A stretch of 64,000 nucleotides of DNA from a virus: positions 1-64,000 of the IMG/VR virus record IMGVR_UViG_3300020312_000068. One strand, given 5' to 3'. Shown here piece after piece: positions 7,194 through 16,974 of this stretch; positions within the stretch are counted from its first letter, which is position 1, and every line of letters begins with the position of its first letter. The translations under genes and the position numbers were made by a program. The notes beneath the pieces are model-generated. The model saw only the letters and a program-made list of their open reading frames with translations. It had not been told where the DNA came from and did not search any database.

Positions 7194-8957
7194 GTGGCAA
7201 CTCGTAAGATATCAGATCTAACTCTACTGACCACAGTATCACCATCAGATACCCTTCTGTTGCTTGATAACTCTGATCCAGTAGATACAAATAAAAAGAG
7301 TCAGGTTAGTTCCATATTTAAAGCCGTCGCTGGTGGAACACAGAACCAACCTGGTCTGGCATTTGACCAGAAAACTTCGACTGGATTATATTCTGAAGCT
7401 CAGAACCAACTGGGACTTGCTTTAGGAGACTCAAAACTATTATTAGAAAAGCAATCAACATCTCTTGTAGTAGCTGCTAGAGACTCTGCTGATGCCAACC
7501 TTGACCTAACCCTACAGGCACTTGGTACTGGTGTTATCAGATTTGGATCTGACATTGCTATTACTGATACGGTTTTCAGTATACCTAATAGTTCTGATAA
7601 TAGTAAAATTGCTAAGTTTTCATCAACACAAATACCTACAGGAGAGACTAGAACATATGTTCTACCTGATCCTGGTGTTTCTGCTGATACATTAGTTACA
7701 TTAAATTCTACTCAAACTCTTGCTAACAAGACATTAGATGCCCCCGTGTTCACGGGAACATTGACTGCTACAAGCATGAACTTGAGTGGTAACATACAGG
7801 TAGATAACAATACAACGTTAGGTTCAAGTAATATTGATACTGTTACTGTTGCTGCTACTTCCACGTTTAATGCTAATACAACGTTTAATGGAACTATAAC
7901 TTCTAATGCCCTTACGACTCATACGAACGAAGTACAAATCAATCAGACGAGTGGATCAGGGTTATATAATAAAATTAAATGGTGGGATACCTCACAGAAT
8001 ACCAATGCTGGTAACTGGGCTGCTGATCTAGAAGTTACAAGTGATGCATCAACTAGGTATCTTGATTTAAAATACTATGATACTGATACTGGATATACTT
8101 CTACAAACTTCACATACGGTTTGAGAGTTGCTAGTATTGGATATACATTACCCGAAGCCTCACTAACAGTTAATGGTGGTGTCATTGATGGATATAATAT
8201 TACCAATCCTGGTAAATTCCTTAGTGGTACTGTAACACCTGTACTATCAGGTGATGGCTCAAGTGCTGTAATTACTCCTGTCATTACTAATGGTCAACTA
8301 ACTGCTTTGACTATTTCTAATGGTGGTTCTGGATATACTACAGCAACCATTACATTTACCACATCAGGTGGATCTCTTCAGTATAGAACTTATGATAATT
8401 CTGGAGAGGTAGAGACTAAGGAGACTGTTATTCATACAGGTAACCTTAATTTGATCAGTGCTATTGGTTCAGTTAATAACTTCGTAGCAACTGGTTCAGT
8501 TAACTTTGATGATGGTACATTTGTCCTTGACGATACTAACGATAGAGTTGGTATTGGTAGAACTCCTGCTACTCATAAGCTAGAAGTTGGAGGGGATATA
8601 TACTTTACAGGTCCACAGTTTATTGGTGGTGACAGCTCTTCGTTTACTATTCAAAAGAGACAAGGTGCTGTTCCAATATTATTTAAGAACCAAGGTGGAT
8701 CCACCGAGGTTCAAATTGACGGTTCAGGAAGATTTGGTATCGCAAAGAGTCCTGCCAAGAACCTAGATGTACTTGGTGACAGTAATATAGATGGTGATCT
8801 ATACCTTACTGAAACAGATACAATTAATAATATAGGCGGTGCATTACATTGTAAGCGTCTTAAATTAACTGACTTAAATGGTGCAGTCCAAACAATTACT
8901 GCTGATGATATTTCTGCTACTAGCAGGAATAAAGTTTACTTCCACGCATACTCTTAA
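7194..8957 (+). CDS. Tail-fibre-type virion protein (587 aa)
   Basis: Starts at GTG 7194 (MATRKISDLT), 26 nt after a late octamer; no ATG fits the N-terminus. It is low in charged residues and rich in Ser/Thr/Gly/Asn. It contains the fibre-typical TLANKTLDAPVFTGTLT segment, a GSGYTTATITF unit of the module shared with other virion genes here, and DDTNDRVGIGRTPATHKLEV, a phrase common in phage fibre and host-attachment proteins. Likely part of the tail fibre or baseplate periphery; the exact position is unknown. Confidence 0.7.
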   Translation: MATRKISDLTLLTTVSPSDTLLLLDNSDPVDTNKKSQVSSIFKAVAGGTQNQPGLAFDQKTSTGLYSEAQNQLGLALGDSKLLLEKQSTSLVVAARDSADANLDLTLQALGTGVIRFGSDIAITDTVFSIPNSSDNSKIAKFSSTQIPTGETRTYVLPDPGVSADTLVTLNSTQTLANKTLDAPVFTGTLTATSMNLSGNIQVDNNTTLGSSNIDTVTVAATSTFNANTTFNGTITSNALTTHTNEVQINQTSGSGLYNKIKWWDTSQNTNAGNWAADLEVTSDASTRYLDLKYYDTDTGYTSTNFTYGLRVASIGYTLPEASLTVNGGVIDGYNITNPGKFLSGTVTPVLSGDGSSAVITPVITNGQLTALTISNGGSGYTTATITFTTSGGSLQYRTYDNSGEVETKETVIHTGNLNLISAIGSVNNFVATGSVNFDDGTFVLDDTNDRVGIGRTPATHKLEVGGDIYFTGPQFIGGDSSSFTIQKRQGAVPILFKNQGGSTEVQIDGSGRFGIAKSPAKNLDVLGDSNIDGDLYLTETDTINNIGGALHCKRLKLTDLNGAVQTITADDISATSRNKVYFHAYS

Positions 8958-8962
8958 TTCTC

Positions 8963-9973
8963 ATGGCTAATGGTGTACTAGCGAGCTTCCAATCCGCTAC
9001 AACGAAATACTCTCATCAGTTCGTGGATCAGACCGCTAATCCTAATGGTCTGGTACGTGCTGATTTTCCCATTTATACATGTCCTGGTGCTACCATTACG
9101 AGTGGTTCACTTAGGATAATGAACACAACAGGTTCTACTGCTACAGTTGATGTGGCTATACAAGATTATACCTGTCAATTACAACTTGCTGCTCCAGGTT
9201 CACAGTCTCCTGTGGTATCTAACTGGTCAGCATTTACATTCCAACCTAACCAAGATGTAACAAGTTCATATGTTATTGTTGGTAGTCACAACGGTACAGC
9301 ATATGTACCTGGCGAGACTATAACAGTATCTGGTGGTGGATTAGCTGGTACTAATACAGGTGTGGTAGTTGCGTGGGATGCTGCTAACCTTAAAGTTTGG
9401 TACAAGGATCCTGTTGGTGATTGGCCAATTACTGTTGCTGCTGGAATTACTATTGCTGGTGCAGGTGGTGGATCAGGTACTATGACTGATAGTGCTGTTG
9501 GAACATGGGGAAGATGTGTTGCTTATGATAGATTACAGGGTCAGTTATTGGTACAGAATAGTACATTAACTAATAATGTATTCTCAAGTAAGTATACTGA
9601 TCTCTCTAATCAGAGAGTATCTGGTATTGGTGGTGCTGGACAACTAAGTAACCAGGCTAGAAACCTAACTTGGATGCCTTCGTTGAGTACAGTGACATTA
9701 TATAATAACGCAAACCAGAGTGGTACTGCTATCACTGCTGAATGGAAACAGACACTTGATAACGGGTCTGGTGCATATCCTGAAGTTATCTTAAGTGGAG
9801 TAGAATACTCCAATGATCAAAATAAGATTCTTAAGTCTTATCCTATACCTAACAATTCTGAAGTGAGTTTGACAGGACTGGTACTTGAACAGTGGCAGAA
9901 CCTCTATGTTAATGCGTCTGCTGGCGCAACATTTAATTTCATTGGTTTTGAAGAAACTACAACAATTTCCTAA
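8963..9973 (+). CDS. Virion structural protein (336 aa)
   Basis: A beta-rich, neutral protein with no enzymatic motif. Notable segments are FVDQTANPNGLVRADFPIYT near the N-terminus and a Gly-rich AGAGGGSGTM in the middle. It lies 5 nt after the previous fibre-type gene and 4 nt before the next, so it is co-transcribed with them. A fibre or collar component is the natural reading, but this is inference from composition and position. Confidence 0.6.
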   Translation: MANGVLASFQSATTKYSHQFVDQTANPNGLVRADFPIYTCPGATITSGSLRIMNTTGSTATVDVAIQDYTCQLQLAAPGSQSPVVSNWSAFTFQPNQDVTSSYVIVGSHNGTAYVPGETITVSGGGLAGTNTGVVVAWDAANLKVWYKDPVGDWPITVAAGITIAGAGGGSGTMTDSAVGTWGRCVAYDRLQGQLLVQNSTLTNNVFSSKYTDLSNQRVSGIGGAGQLSNQARNLTWMPSLSTVTLYNNANQSGTAITAEWKQTLDNGSGAYPEVILSGVEYSNDQNKILKSYPIPNNSEVSLTGLVLEQWQNLYVNASAGATFNFIGFEETTTIS

Positions 9974-9977
9974 TTAG

Positions 9978-12900
9978 ATGGCACTAACCAGATTAAAGAA
10001 TGTCTTCACATCGAAGACAGGTCGTTGCATATATGTCAACCCTGATGACTTTGATGCTTCGGATTCATTCGAGAATAGGGGTAACTCTCCTAATAGACCA
10101 TTCAAGTCTATTCAGAGGGCATTGATTGAGTCAGCTCGATTTTCTTATAGAACTGGTCAGTTTAATGATGCTTTTGAAGCATTCACGATTGTATTATATC
10201 CTTCAGACTACGTAATAGATAATCGTCCAGGTTTAAACCAAGATCCTGTACAAAAAGCATTTATAGATGACGATATACCTATATTATCTGCCTCATCTGA
10301 TTTAGATTTACAGAACGCAGACGGCACACCTAACGCAGACAACCTATTATATAAGTTTAATAGTGCTGAGGGTGGTGTAATAGTACCAAGAGGTACATCC
10401 ATTGTTGGGATGGATCTCAGAAAGACAAAGCTTAGACCATTATACATACCTGATCCTACTGCAGGTTCTATAGGACAGTGTGCTATTTTCAGAGTAACTG
10501 GTGGATGCTATTTCTGGCAATTCAGTTTCTTTGATGGTCCTTCAAGTGGTGTATATTCAGATTCCAAACAACCTACAGCATCTACTCCACCAACATATTC
10601 TCACCACAAGTTAACTTGTTTTGAATATGCTGATGGTAGAAATATATTGAGTAGTATCAATGATACTCAAGGTAATGCTCTAACAATCACTGACTTAGAC
10701 TTATACTATCAGAAGGTTGCTAAAGCATTTGATGATATCCCTGATACAACTGGTGTATTGTCTGCTGACGAATTCCAGAAGAGAGTTGAAGAGAACAGGA
10801 TCGTTGGTCCTAATACTTCTGGTCCAATTACTGTATCCAGTATTGCTACTGACTACATTAACCAAGGTGTATATACCACAACTGCTGAAGTTACGACAAC
10901 GACACCTCATGGATTCTCTAATGGTACTCCTATACAAATCGAAGGCGTGTCAGGCAATGTTGCTGACAGATTTAATGGCTCATATTTTATTACCGAAGTA
11001 CCTACGACCACCACATTCAGGTACATAATTAAAGATCCTAACTCATCTGCACCTGCTAACAACCCAGTTGCTACAGGTTCAACAGTACGAGTTGAGATTG
11101 ATAACGTAGATTCATCCTCACCATACATATTCAACTGCTCACTACGTAGTACATGGGGTACTTGTGGTATGCATGCTGATGGTAACAAATCCACAGGTTT
11201 CAAATCTATGGTTGTTGCCCAGTTCACTGGTGTCTCACTACAGAAGGATGATAATGCATTCATTAAATGGGATGGTTCTACTTACATAGCTGGTAACCAT
11301 ACCGATGGTGATAGTATATACAAACCAGCTTATAGAAACTTCCATGTTAAGTGTTCCAATGATGCTGTTATTCAAGCTGTATCAGTATTTGCTGTTGGTT
11401 TCGCTGATCACTTTGTGGCCCTCAGTGGAGGAGACCAAAGTATCACCAACTCAAACAGTAACTTTGGTAGTACGGCACTAAGAGCAAAAGGATTTAAGAA
11501 CCTACCATTCACACAAGATAAGGCTGGTAAGGTTACTCATGTTATACCACCTAAGAAACTAGCACGTACATATAATATTGTTAGTGGGTACACATTTGGT
11601 GCTGTCCTTAATAATAAGGAGATGGTGGCCACCCCTGCTAATAACAGTCATGGTATTGCTATTGGTGACTTTATTCGTGTAGATGCTATTGATGCTACTG
11701 AATCTTATCAAGTTGCTAACGTAGCCACTGATGGTAAACTGACTCTTAATAGAGGATTTAGAGGTAGTGCTAATGCTACTGCCTCATTATATAAAGGTGA
11801 CATTGATGAGATCCCTGTTGGATATATTGCTCTTGATGTACAGAAGATCAAGCACAATGCATCACAAAACAACCCAACATGGACATCAAGCACCACAGTT
11901 AGTGCCGACAGTTCATGTGTCTACAATGGTAAGGCTTATTGGACTTCTACTGGTGGTACCACTGGTAGTACAGCTCCAACTTGGGACACAGCACCGCTTG
12001 CAAGGAGTGATGGTGGAGTCACGTGGAGCTATGTTGGTGAAGTAAATACCAGACTATATCTCTATGGTTATAGTTCAGAAGCAACCAAGCCACCCTATAA
12101 ACTACAGGGTTATAACTTAGGTGCTCGTATTAATGATGTGATCTATGTTTCACTGATTAATACATCCACACCACAAATATACAAAGCAAGTATCACACCT
12201 ACTGGTGCTACTACTGTATCTGATGCTCATTTCACTAACATAACCACACAAGGATATGTACCTGGTGATCCTAATCACCCACTACAGTTTGATGACCAGT
12301 TAAGTACATGGTATATCAGAATTACTGCTGCTACATCAAATGATTCATCTACTGGTATTCATTACCACTTAGGTAACGAGAGTTTCTACGCTACATCACT
12401 ATTCACTGGTGCTTCATACATGAAGCGTATACCTGATAACAGGTCATCCAGAGATAGAACATATCGTGTAAGATATGTTGTAGACTCATCAGTCTTAGCA
12501 AGAGATCCAATCAACGGTTATATTATTCAGCCAAGGAATATAGCACTGGGTCAAAGTTATGAGAAAGTATATTATATCTACGATATTGAGAAGGTAACAC
12601 CACTTGTTAATGGTGCTCAGAATGGTATATACTATCTGACACTATTAAATGGTAAGATTGTACCTACTGATGGTAACCTTAACCAGTTTGCATTCTCTCA
12701 GAATATTAACAACCTGTATCCACAGTTAGATAAGGACAACCCAACAGAAGATCCAGCATCTGCTGTATCTGTAGCATCTAACACTACTGTTGGTTTAGTT
12801 ACTACAACTGATGGTGCACTGAATCAAGACCTCTCTAGATCTATTACTAAAGAGATTGTTGATGATTTTATAATGGAGGCAAAGAATAATTATACTAACT

Positions 12901-14498
12901 ATTCTACTGCTGATCCTGCTACTGCTAACTACATCACACTTGAAGCAAGAGATGGTGATGCAGTTGAATTAGATCTGAACCTCAGAATGATACCACTGAA
13001 TGCTACTGGTGGTACTGACCTAGAGGTAAGACGACCAAGTATTCTAAGATCTGGTAACCACACATTTGAATACGTTGGTTTCGGACCAGGTAACTACAGT
13101 ACTGGTCTACCCTCAGTACAGAACAGAGTTCTTACAGAGGATGAGGTACTATTAGCACAGTCACAGAAGGAAGAGGGTGGTATCGCATTCTACTCTGGAC
13201 TTAACAGTAATGGTGACCTATTCATTGGTAACACTAGAATCAGTTCTGTTACTGGTGAGGAGGAATCATTAGATACTCCAGTATTATCTGTTGTTGGTGA
13301 GACTGCTAACTTACGTCCTACATTTGATGAAATAATTGTTAGGGATAAGATTACCATTGAGAGTAATACTCTAACCACAGAATTTAAAGGTAAGTTCTTA
13401 GTACAAGGTGAGACAACAGTCAATGATAATATAACTTGTGCTGATATCACAGTTGGTAAGACAGGTGAATCAAGTAAGAATATTGACATCGTAGCATCTA
13501 GTCCTGGTTCAGGATCTGCTAATGATGGTGACTGGAAACTATTAGAACTACCAACTAGAGGACAATACACAGGATGGTACTGGAATGGTACTAACTGGGT
13601 TAAGCATGGTTTAACTGATACTGGTAATATTGCTATCAGTGGTGGTAGTGGTGGTAGTGATGCAACAGGTGACTTCCAGCTTAAGAATGGACTGGGTATT
13701 GATATCCAGAATGCTGGTACATTAAATGTTAACTCAGGTGCTACTACACTTGGTGGTACACTATCAGTATCGCAAGATGTTACATTATCAGGTGATATAC
13801 ATGTCAATGGTGGTGATATAACATCAAACCAGACCTCAGCAAGACTATTCAATACTGGTGTTACTGACCTAGACATAGGTGGACAGTCAACCTCAGTATC
13901 AATCGGTGCATCAACTGGTACTACAACCATTAACAATGAACTATCATTGAGTGGTGACTTCACTATTGGTGGTGGTGACCTAACAGTTGGATCAACCAAT
14001 GTTATTTCAGATAGTGGTGGTACATGTACATTAAAGGGTGTTGATGCTATTGATGCTACTACTGAGGCTACCATTGAGAGTGCCTTAGATACCCTCAACA
14101 GCTTGACATCTGCATCATCATTGAGTACAGTAGGTACTATTGGAACAGGTACTTGGCAAGCAAGTATAATTAATAGAGCATATGGTGGTACAGGTATTAA
14201 CACCTCAACCATATCTAATGGTCAGTTACTAATAGGTTCATCTAGTGGATTCGCATTATCAACCATATCTGGTGGTACAGCGATAGATATTACAAATGGT
14301 GCTAATAGCATACAGGTAATTAACACTGGTGTTACAGCATTTACTGTATCAGGTGGTCAATCTCAAATAACTAGGAACAATAGTACAGGATCAGTAACCT
14401 TAACTATAAGTAGCAACTCCAATGCTTATGGTAAGAGAACGATATCTACCTCATCTCCTAGTGGTGGTAGTGATGGAGATATATGGTATAGGTATTAA
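9978..14498 (+). CDS. Large fibre-type virion protein (1506 aa)
   Basis: The N-terminus (LTRLKNVFTSKTGRCIYVNP, then ENRGNSPNRPFKSIQRAL) looks like the start of a parallel beta-helix fibre, a form common in cyanophage structural proteins. Around residues 300-370 is an HGFSNG...FNGSYFITEV unit, a small beta module often seen in phage proteins. The last ~350 residues are Ser/Thr/Gly-rich with short repeats (GDFTIGGGDLTVGSTN) and AYGGTGINTSTISNGQLLIG, a unit typical of long fibres. The long minus-strand frame over the repeats is a shadow. It ends in an ATGA overlap with the glycine-rich tip gene, so the two products may assemble together. Confidence 0.65.
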   Translation: MALTRLKNVFTSKTGRCIYVNPDDFDASDSFENRGNSPNRPFKSIQRALIESARFSYRTGQFNDAFEAFTIVLYPSDYVIDNRPGLNQDPVQKAFIDDDIPILSASSDLDLQNADGTPNADNLLYKFNSAEGGVIVPRGTSIVGMDLRKTKLRPLYIPDPTAGSIGQCAIFRVTGGCYFWQFSFFDGPSSGVYSDSKQPTASTPPTYSHHKLTCFEYADGRNILSSINDTQGNALTITDLDLYYQKVAKAFDDIPDTTGVLSADEFQKRVEENRIVGPNTSGPITVSSIATDYINQGVYTTTAEVTTTTPHGFSNGTPIQIEGVSGNVADRFNGSYFITEVPTTTTFRYIIKDPNSSAPANNPVATGSTVRVEIDNVDSSSPYIFNCSLRSTWGTCGMHADGNKSTGFKSMVVAQFTGVSLQKDDNAFIKWDGSTYIAGNHTDGDSIYKPAYRNFHVKCSNDAVIQAVSVFAVGFADHFVALSGGDQSITNSNSNFGSTALRAKGFKNLPFTQDKAGKVTHVIPPKKLARTYNIVSGYTFGAVLNNKEMVATPANNSHGIAIGDFIRVDAIDATESYQVANVATDGKLTLNRGFRGSANATASLYKGDIDEIPVGYIALDVQKIKHNASQNNPTWTSSTTVSADSSCVYNGKAYWTSTGGTTGSTAPTWDTAPLARSDGGVTWSYVGEVNTRLYLYGYSSEATKPPYKLQGYNLGARINDVIYVSLINTSTPQIYKASITPTGATTVSDAHFTNITTQGYVPGDPNHPLQFDDQLSTWYIRITAATSNDSSTGIHYHLGNESFYATSLFTGASYMKRIPDNRSSRDRTYRVRYVVDSSVLARDPINGYIIQPRNIALGQSYEKVYYIYDIEKVTPLVNGAQNGIYYLTLLNGKIVPTDGNLNQFAFSQNINNLYPQLDKDNPTEDPASAVSVASNTTVGLVTTTDGALNQDLSRSITKEIVDDFIMEAKNNYTNYSTADPATANYITLEARDGDAVELDLNLRMIPLNATGGTDLEVRRPSILRSGNHTFEYVGFGPGNYSTGLPSVQNRVLTEDEVLLAQSQKEEGGIAFYSGLNSNGDLFIGNTRISSVTGEEESLDTPVLSVVGETANLRPTFDEIIVRDKITIESNTLTTEFKGKFLVQGETTVNDNITCADITVGKTGESSKNIDIVASSPGSGSANDGDWKLLELPTRGQYTGWYWNGTNWVKHGLTDTGNIAISGGSGGSDATGDFQLKNGLGIDIQNAGTLNVNSGATTLGGTLSVSQDVTLSGDIHVNGGDITSNQTSARLFNTGVTDLDIGGQSTSVSIGASTGTTTINNELSLSGDFTIGGGDLTVGSTNVISDSGGTCTLKGVDAIDATTEATIESALDTLNSLTSASSLSTVGTIGTGTWQASIINRAYGGTGINTSTISNGQLLIGSSSGFALSTISGGTAIDITNGANSIQVINTGVTAFTVSGGQSQITRNNSTGSVTLTISSNSNAYGKRTISTSSPSGGSDGDIWYRY

Positions 14499-15589
14499 TG
14501 AGCATTCCATTTTCTGAGAGTGTAGCAGAGTATCTGCTAGTTGAGAATAATTCTGGATCAGGTCGTGGTATAGCCGCTCGTCCTAAGTCAGGTGGTTCTT
14601 GGCGATGGTCTGATAACCTGTCAGCTAAATCTGGTGGGTCATGGCGTACTATCAAACAGGCTTATATAAAGACCAGTGGTAGTTGGGAGACCTGGTTTGA
14701 GATGGAAAAGGTATTCACATTCTATCTGGAACTACCTTTGAATAATAATACTCGTGATGGTAGTGGTAATTTACCAGCCAACTGGGTGCATGGATATGGT
14801 CAGAATGGTAATCAGAATAATGCACAGCATTTATATTCATTTCATTTAAGAGACTGGTTACAGAGTGGTGCTTATGTATCACCAACACTAGGCAGAGCAT
14901 ATCAAAGTGGTGATATAGTTCGTGGTCACATTTATATTAATGGTCACATGGAATCTAGATCACACACTGCTCAGAATGGTGGTGGTCTTAATATTAATGG
15001 ACAGTATGGTGCATTACAGATTGATGACCAGTGTGGTAATTCAACACACACTAGGATATATGTACAGATAACTGGTAATGGTAGACTCAGTGGATATGGT
15101 GGCAACGGTGGTGCTGTAACAGGTGGTGGCGGTAATGCTGGTGATGCTATGTTCTTACGTAGACAGGCATGGATACAGAATGATGGTAAGATGTGGGCTG
15201 GCGGTGGAGGCGGTGGCTCAGGATCAAATGGTAATTGTGTAGGCACATATTATTACAACTATAACTGTGGTAAGAATTGTTATAGACAGGGAACAGGATA
15301 TAATTACAACACTGCCTATGGTGGTGGAGGTGGCGGTGGTGCCACTGCACCAGCAGGGTCAGGTGGTAAGAATGGCAACAATAGCTATGCTCAGAATGGA
15401 TCAGCTAATTCAGGTGGTTCAGGAGGCAACTTATCAGACTGTAATGCTAATGCTGGTGCCAAAGGTGGGAATCCAGGTCAAAATGGATCTAATGCGTCAT
15501 ATAATGGAGGCCAAGCAGGTCGCTATATATGGGGTAATAACTATGTTAAATCATGGATTTCAACAGGAGACCGTAGAGGGAGGACTTAA
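14498..15589 (+). CDS. Glycine-rich putative tail-fibre tip adhesin
   Basis: 363 residues. The N-terminal third has repeating GGSWRWSD / GGSWRTIK / SGSWETWF units. The C-terminal half has many glycine runs (GGNGGAVTGGGGNAG, GGGGGGSGSNGN, GGGGGGGATAPAGSGG) interleaved with Tyr/Asn/Cys-rich loops. Such glycine-rich motifs form the polyglycine-helix sandwich in gp38-type adhesins of T-even phages, where the intervening loops bind the receptor. Its place directly after the long fibre gene (4-nt overlap) fits a distal tip. Sequence similarity to gp38 itself was not tested. Confidence 0.6.
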   Translation: MSIPFSESVAEYLLVENNSGSGRGIAARPKSGGSWRWSDNLSAKSGGSWRTIKQAYIKTSGSWETWFEMEKVFTFYLELPLNNNTRDGSGNLPANWVHGYGQNGNQNNAQHLYSFHLRDWLQSGAYVSPTLGRAYQSGDIVRGHIYINGHMESRSHTAQNGGGLNINGQYGALQIDDQCGNSTHTRIYVQITGNGRLSGYGGNGGAVTGGGGNAGDAMFLRRQAWIQNDGKMWAGGGGGGSGSNGNCVGTYYYNYNCGKNCYRQGTGYNYNTAYGGGGGGGATAPAGSGGKNGNNSYAQNGSANSGGSGGNLSDCNANAGAKGGNPGQNGSNASYNGGQAGRYIWGNNYVKSWISTGDRRGRT

Positions 15590-16044
15590 TGTCAGAAGTA
15601 AAGCAAGAACCTCAATTCAAAGTATATGGTGCTGATTCTGTCAAGTTCACCATTAATGAGGTTGATTCACAAGAAAAGAGAATCAAGGTTAGTATTAACT
15701 GTGATGAGTTAACTACTAATCCAGATGATATCTGGATAGATGCTCATCAACTGGACACTACTACACCATTAAGGATGCAGGTAGCAAATGAAGTATTTGC
15801 TGCGGTGCACCGTCAGAAGGTAGAAGAGTCAGATGTTAGCACACAGCTAAGTAATGCTAATTCTATCAAGAACCAAGAACAAACAGTCACTGCGACTGAG
15901 TTGGAGGTACATAAGGAGGCTGTGCATAAAGCACAAGCAAATCATTTTGATCCATTGTTGACAGACACACAGATCACAACTATATTCCATGAGGATGACT
16001 TTGATTTCCAATTTGAAAAACTTATGAAGGAATTGAATAGCTAA
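15589..16044 (+). CDS. Hypothetical protein (151 aa)
   Basis: An unrecognised, Glu/Gln/Asp-rich soluble protein. The first ~70 residues are beta-prone (SVKFTINEVDSQEKRIKVSI), the rest helical and polar. It overlaps the stop of the adhesin-like gene (TAATG) and the start of the next gene in the same way, forming one translational chain. A chaperone or assembly factor for the fibre tip is conceivable from position only. Confidence 0.55.
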   Translation: MSEVKQEPQFKVYGADSVKFTINEVDSQEKRIKVSINCDELTTNPDDIWIDAHQLDTTTPLRMQVANEVFAAVHRQKVEESDVSTQLSNANSIKNQEQTVTATELEVHKEAVHKAQANHFDPLLTDTQITTIFHEDDFDFQFEKLMKELNS

Positions 16045-16814
16045 TGTATGATATCAGTGAGAACAAATCATATGACATAGCAGCCTATGGGTTCGGTAAG
16101 AAGATCGAACAGCATGGGTTTGAGATATTATCATGTCTATCAGCACGTCAAGGCAAGAAGATATTTGGGAATGACCCTGACATAGTTGAGGTTGTTCCTG
16201 AGTTTGATATACTTGCTGACTGGATCAGTAAGAATCCAGGTGGTAAGGTAGAGGCTGGTGAAACATTAATCAGAAAATATGGATTACATAACGCTACTGT
16301 ACATCACAGATCTATATTATTCACATCTAAGTGGAAGTCTGATGCTCTAAGTATGCCAGACCACAGTCTGTTATATCATGCTGGATCATACTCACAATAC
16401 AAATTACCAGGTGTGGTAAGACTAACATCACAAGAAGCTGATGGTAGTAGTGTGTGTATTGGACCAAAGAATGGTGATAACTTCCAGAGATATGTACATA
16501 AGATAGATGAGAGTACAACATTCAAACCTAAGACTCTCAACAGTATAATATTACCAACAGAAGACTGTTACCTACAAGGATTTAAACTCAAGCAACACTT
16601 CGCATTCAAATGTACAGTTGATGAGTATCAGTCATTGAATGTAACTAAACCAATGTATATCATTGAGTTTACCACTAACCCTGTTAATGCTGTGGAGTGT
16701 GGTAGACAGTGGCTACAACAGTTTGAGGATGGATTGATTGAGTTTGTAGATAGAATACCAGTAGAGTATAAGGTCAAGGATATAAGTGAAGGTGGTGGAT
16801 ATGACATTATCTAA
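16044..16814 (+). CDS. Hypothetical protein, paralogue of the gene at 16953
   Basis: 256 residues of unknown function. The central part LHNATVHHRSILFTSKW ... HSLLYHAGSY ... GVVRLTSQEADGSS then VCIGPKNGD aligns by eye with LHNRCLLFTSGIWMS ... HALMYKPGAH ... GMTRLTALTDNASA then ICVGPDPQGD in the neighbour, so the two arose by duplication. Both are mixed beta proteins without membrane segments. The location immediately after the fibre tip suggests a virion or fibre-assembly function, but no family was recognised. Confidence 0.6.
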   Translation: MYDISENKSYDIAAYGFGKKIEQHGFEILSCLSARQGKKIFGNDPDIVEVVPEFDILADWISKNPGGKVEAGETLIRKYGLHNATVHHRSILFTSKWKSDALSMPDHSLLYHAGSYSQYKLPGVVRLTSQEADGSSVCIGPKNGDNFQRYVHKIDESTTFKPKTLNSIILPTEDCYLQGFKLKQHFAFKCTVDEYQSLNVTKPMYIIEFTTNPVNAVECGRQWLQQFEDGLIEFVDRIPVEYKVKDISEGGGYDII

Positions 16815-16974
16815 GGATTATAGATTAAGATTACAAATCATTGCCTGTAGTGTCAGACTCAAAAGGGATGTAACCTTTGAGGATATGGTATGGGCTACTA
16901 AATTATGTAAGTCTAATAAACATGCTATGGGAATTTGGGAGAGGACTGTTGGATGTCAACTTGTGAAAGAGTAA
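16801..16974 (+). CDS. Small basic protein (57 aa)
   Basis: ATG 16801 (MTLSKDYRLRLQIIACSVRL) lies inside the end of the preceding gene, and the frame runs to TAA 16974, overlapping the next gene. The helical, basic sequence contains DVTFEDMVWATKLCKSNKHA. A longer frame from 16786 exists, but the 16801 start gives a more usual 14-nt overlap. It sits between the two paralogues and may act with them; no family recognised. Confidence 0.55.
   Translation: MTLSKDYRLRLQIIACSVRLKRDVTFEDMVWATKLCKSNKHAMGIWERTVGCQLVKE

Noticed and set aside
13190-14212. 340-codon minus-strand open frame
   Set aside because: It lies antisense to the Gly/Ser/Thr-rich repeats of the 9978 gene, whose codon pattern produces open frames on the other strand; no ribosome site or promoter, and a Pro/Ser/Val composition typical of such shadows.
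15267-15635. 122-codon plus-strand frame over the adhesin gene
   Set aside because: Alternate-frame shadow of glycine codons (GGT/GGA read as Val/Met); it lacks a ribosome site.
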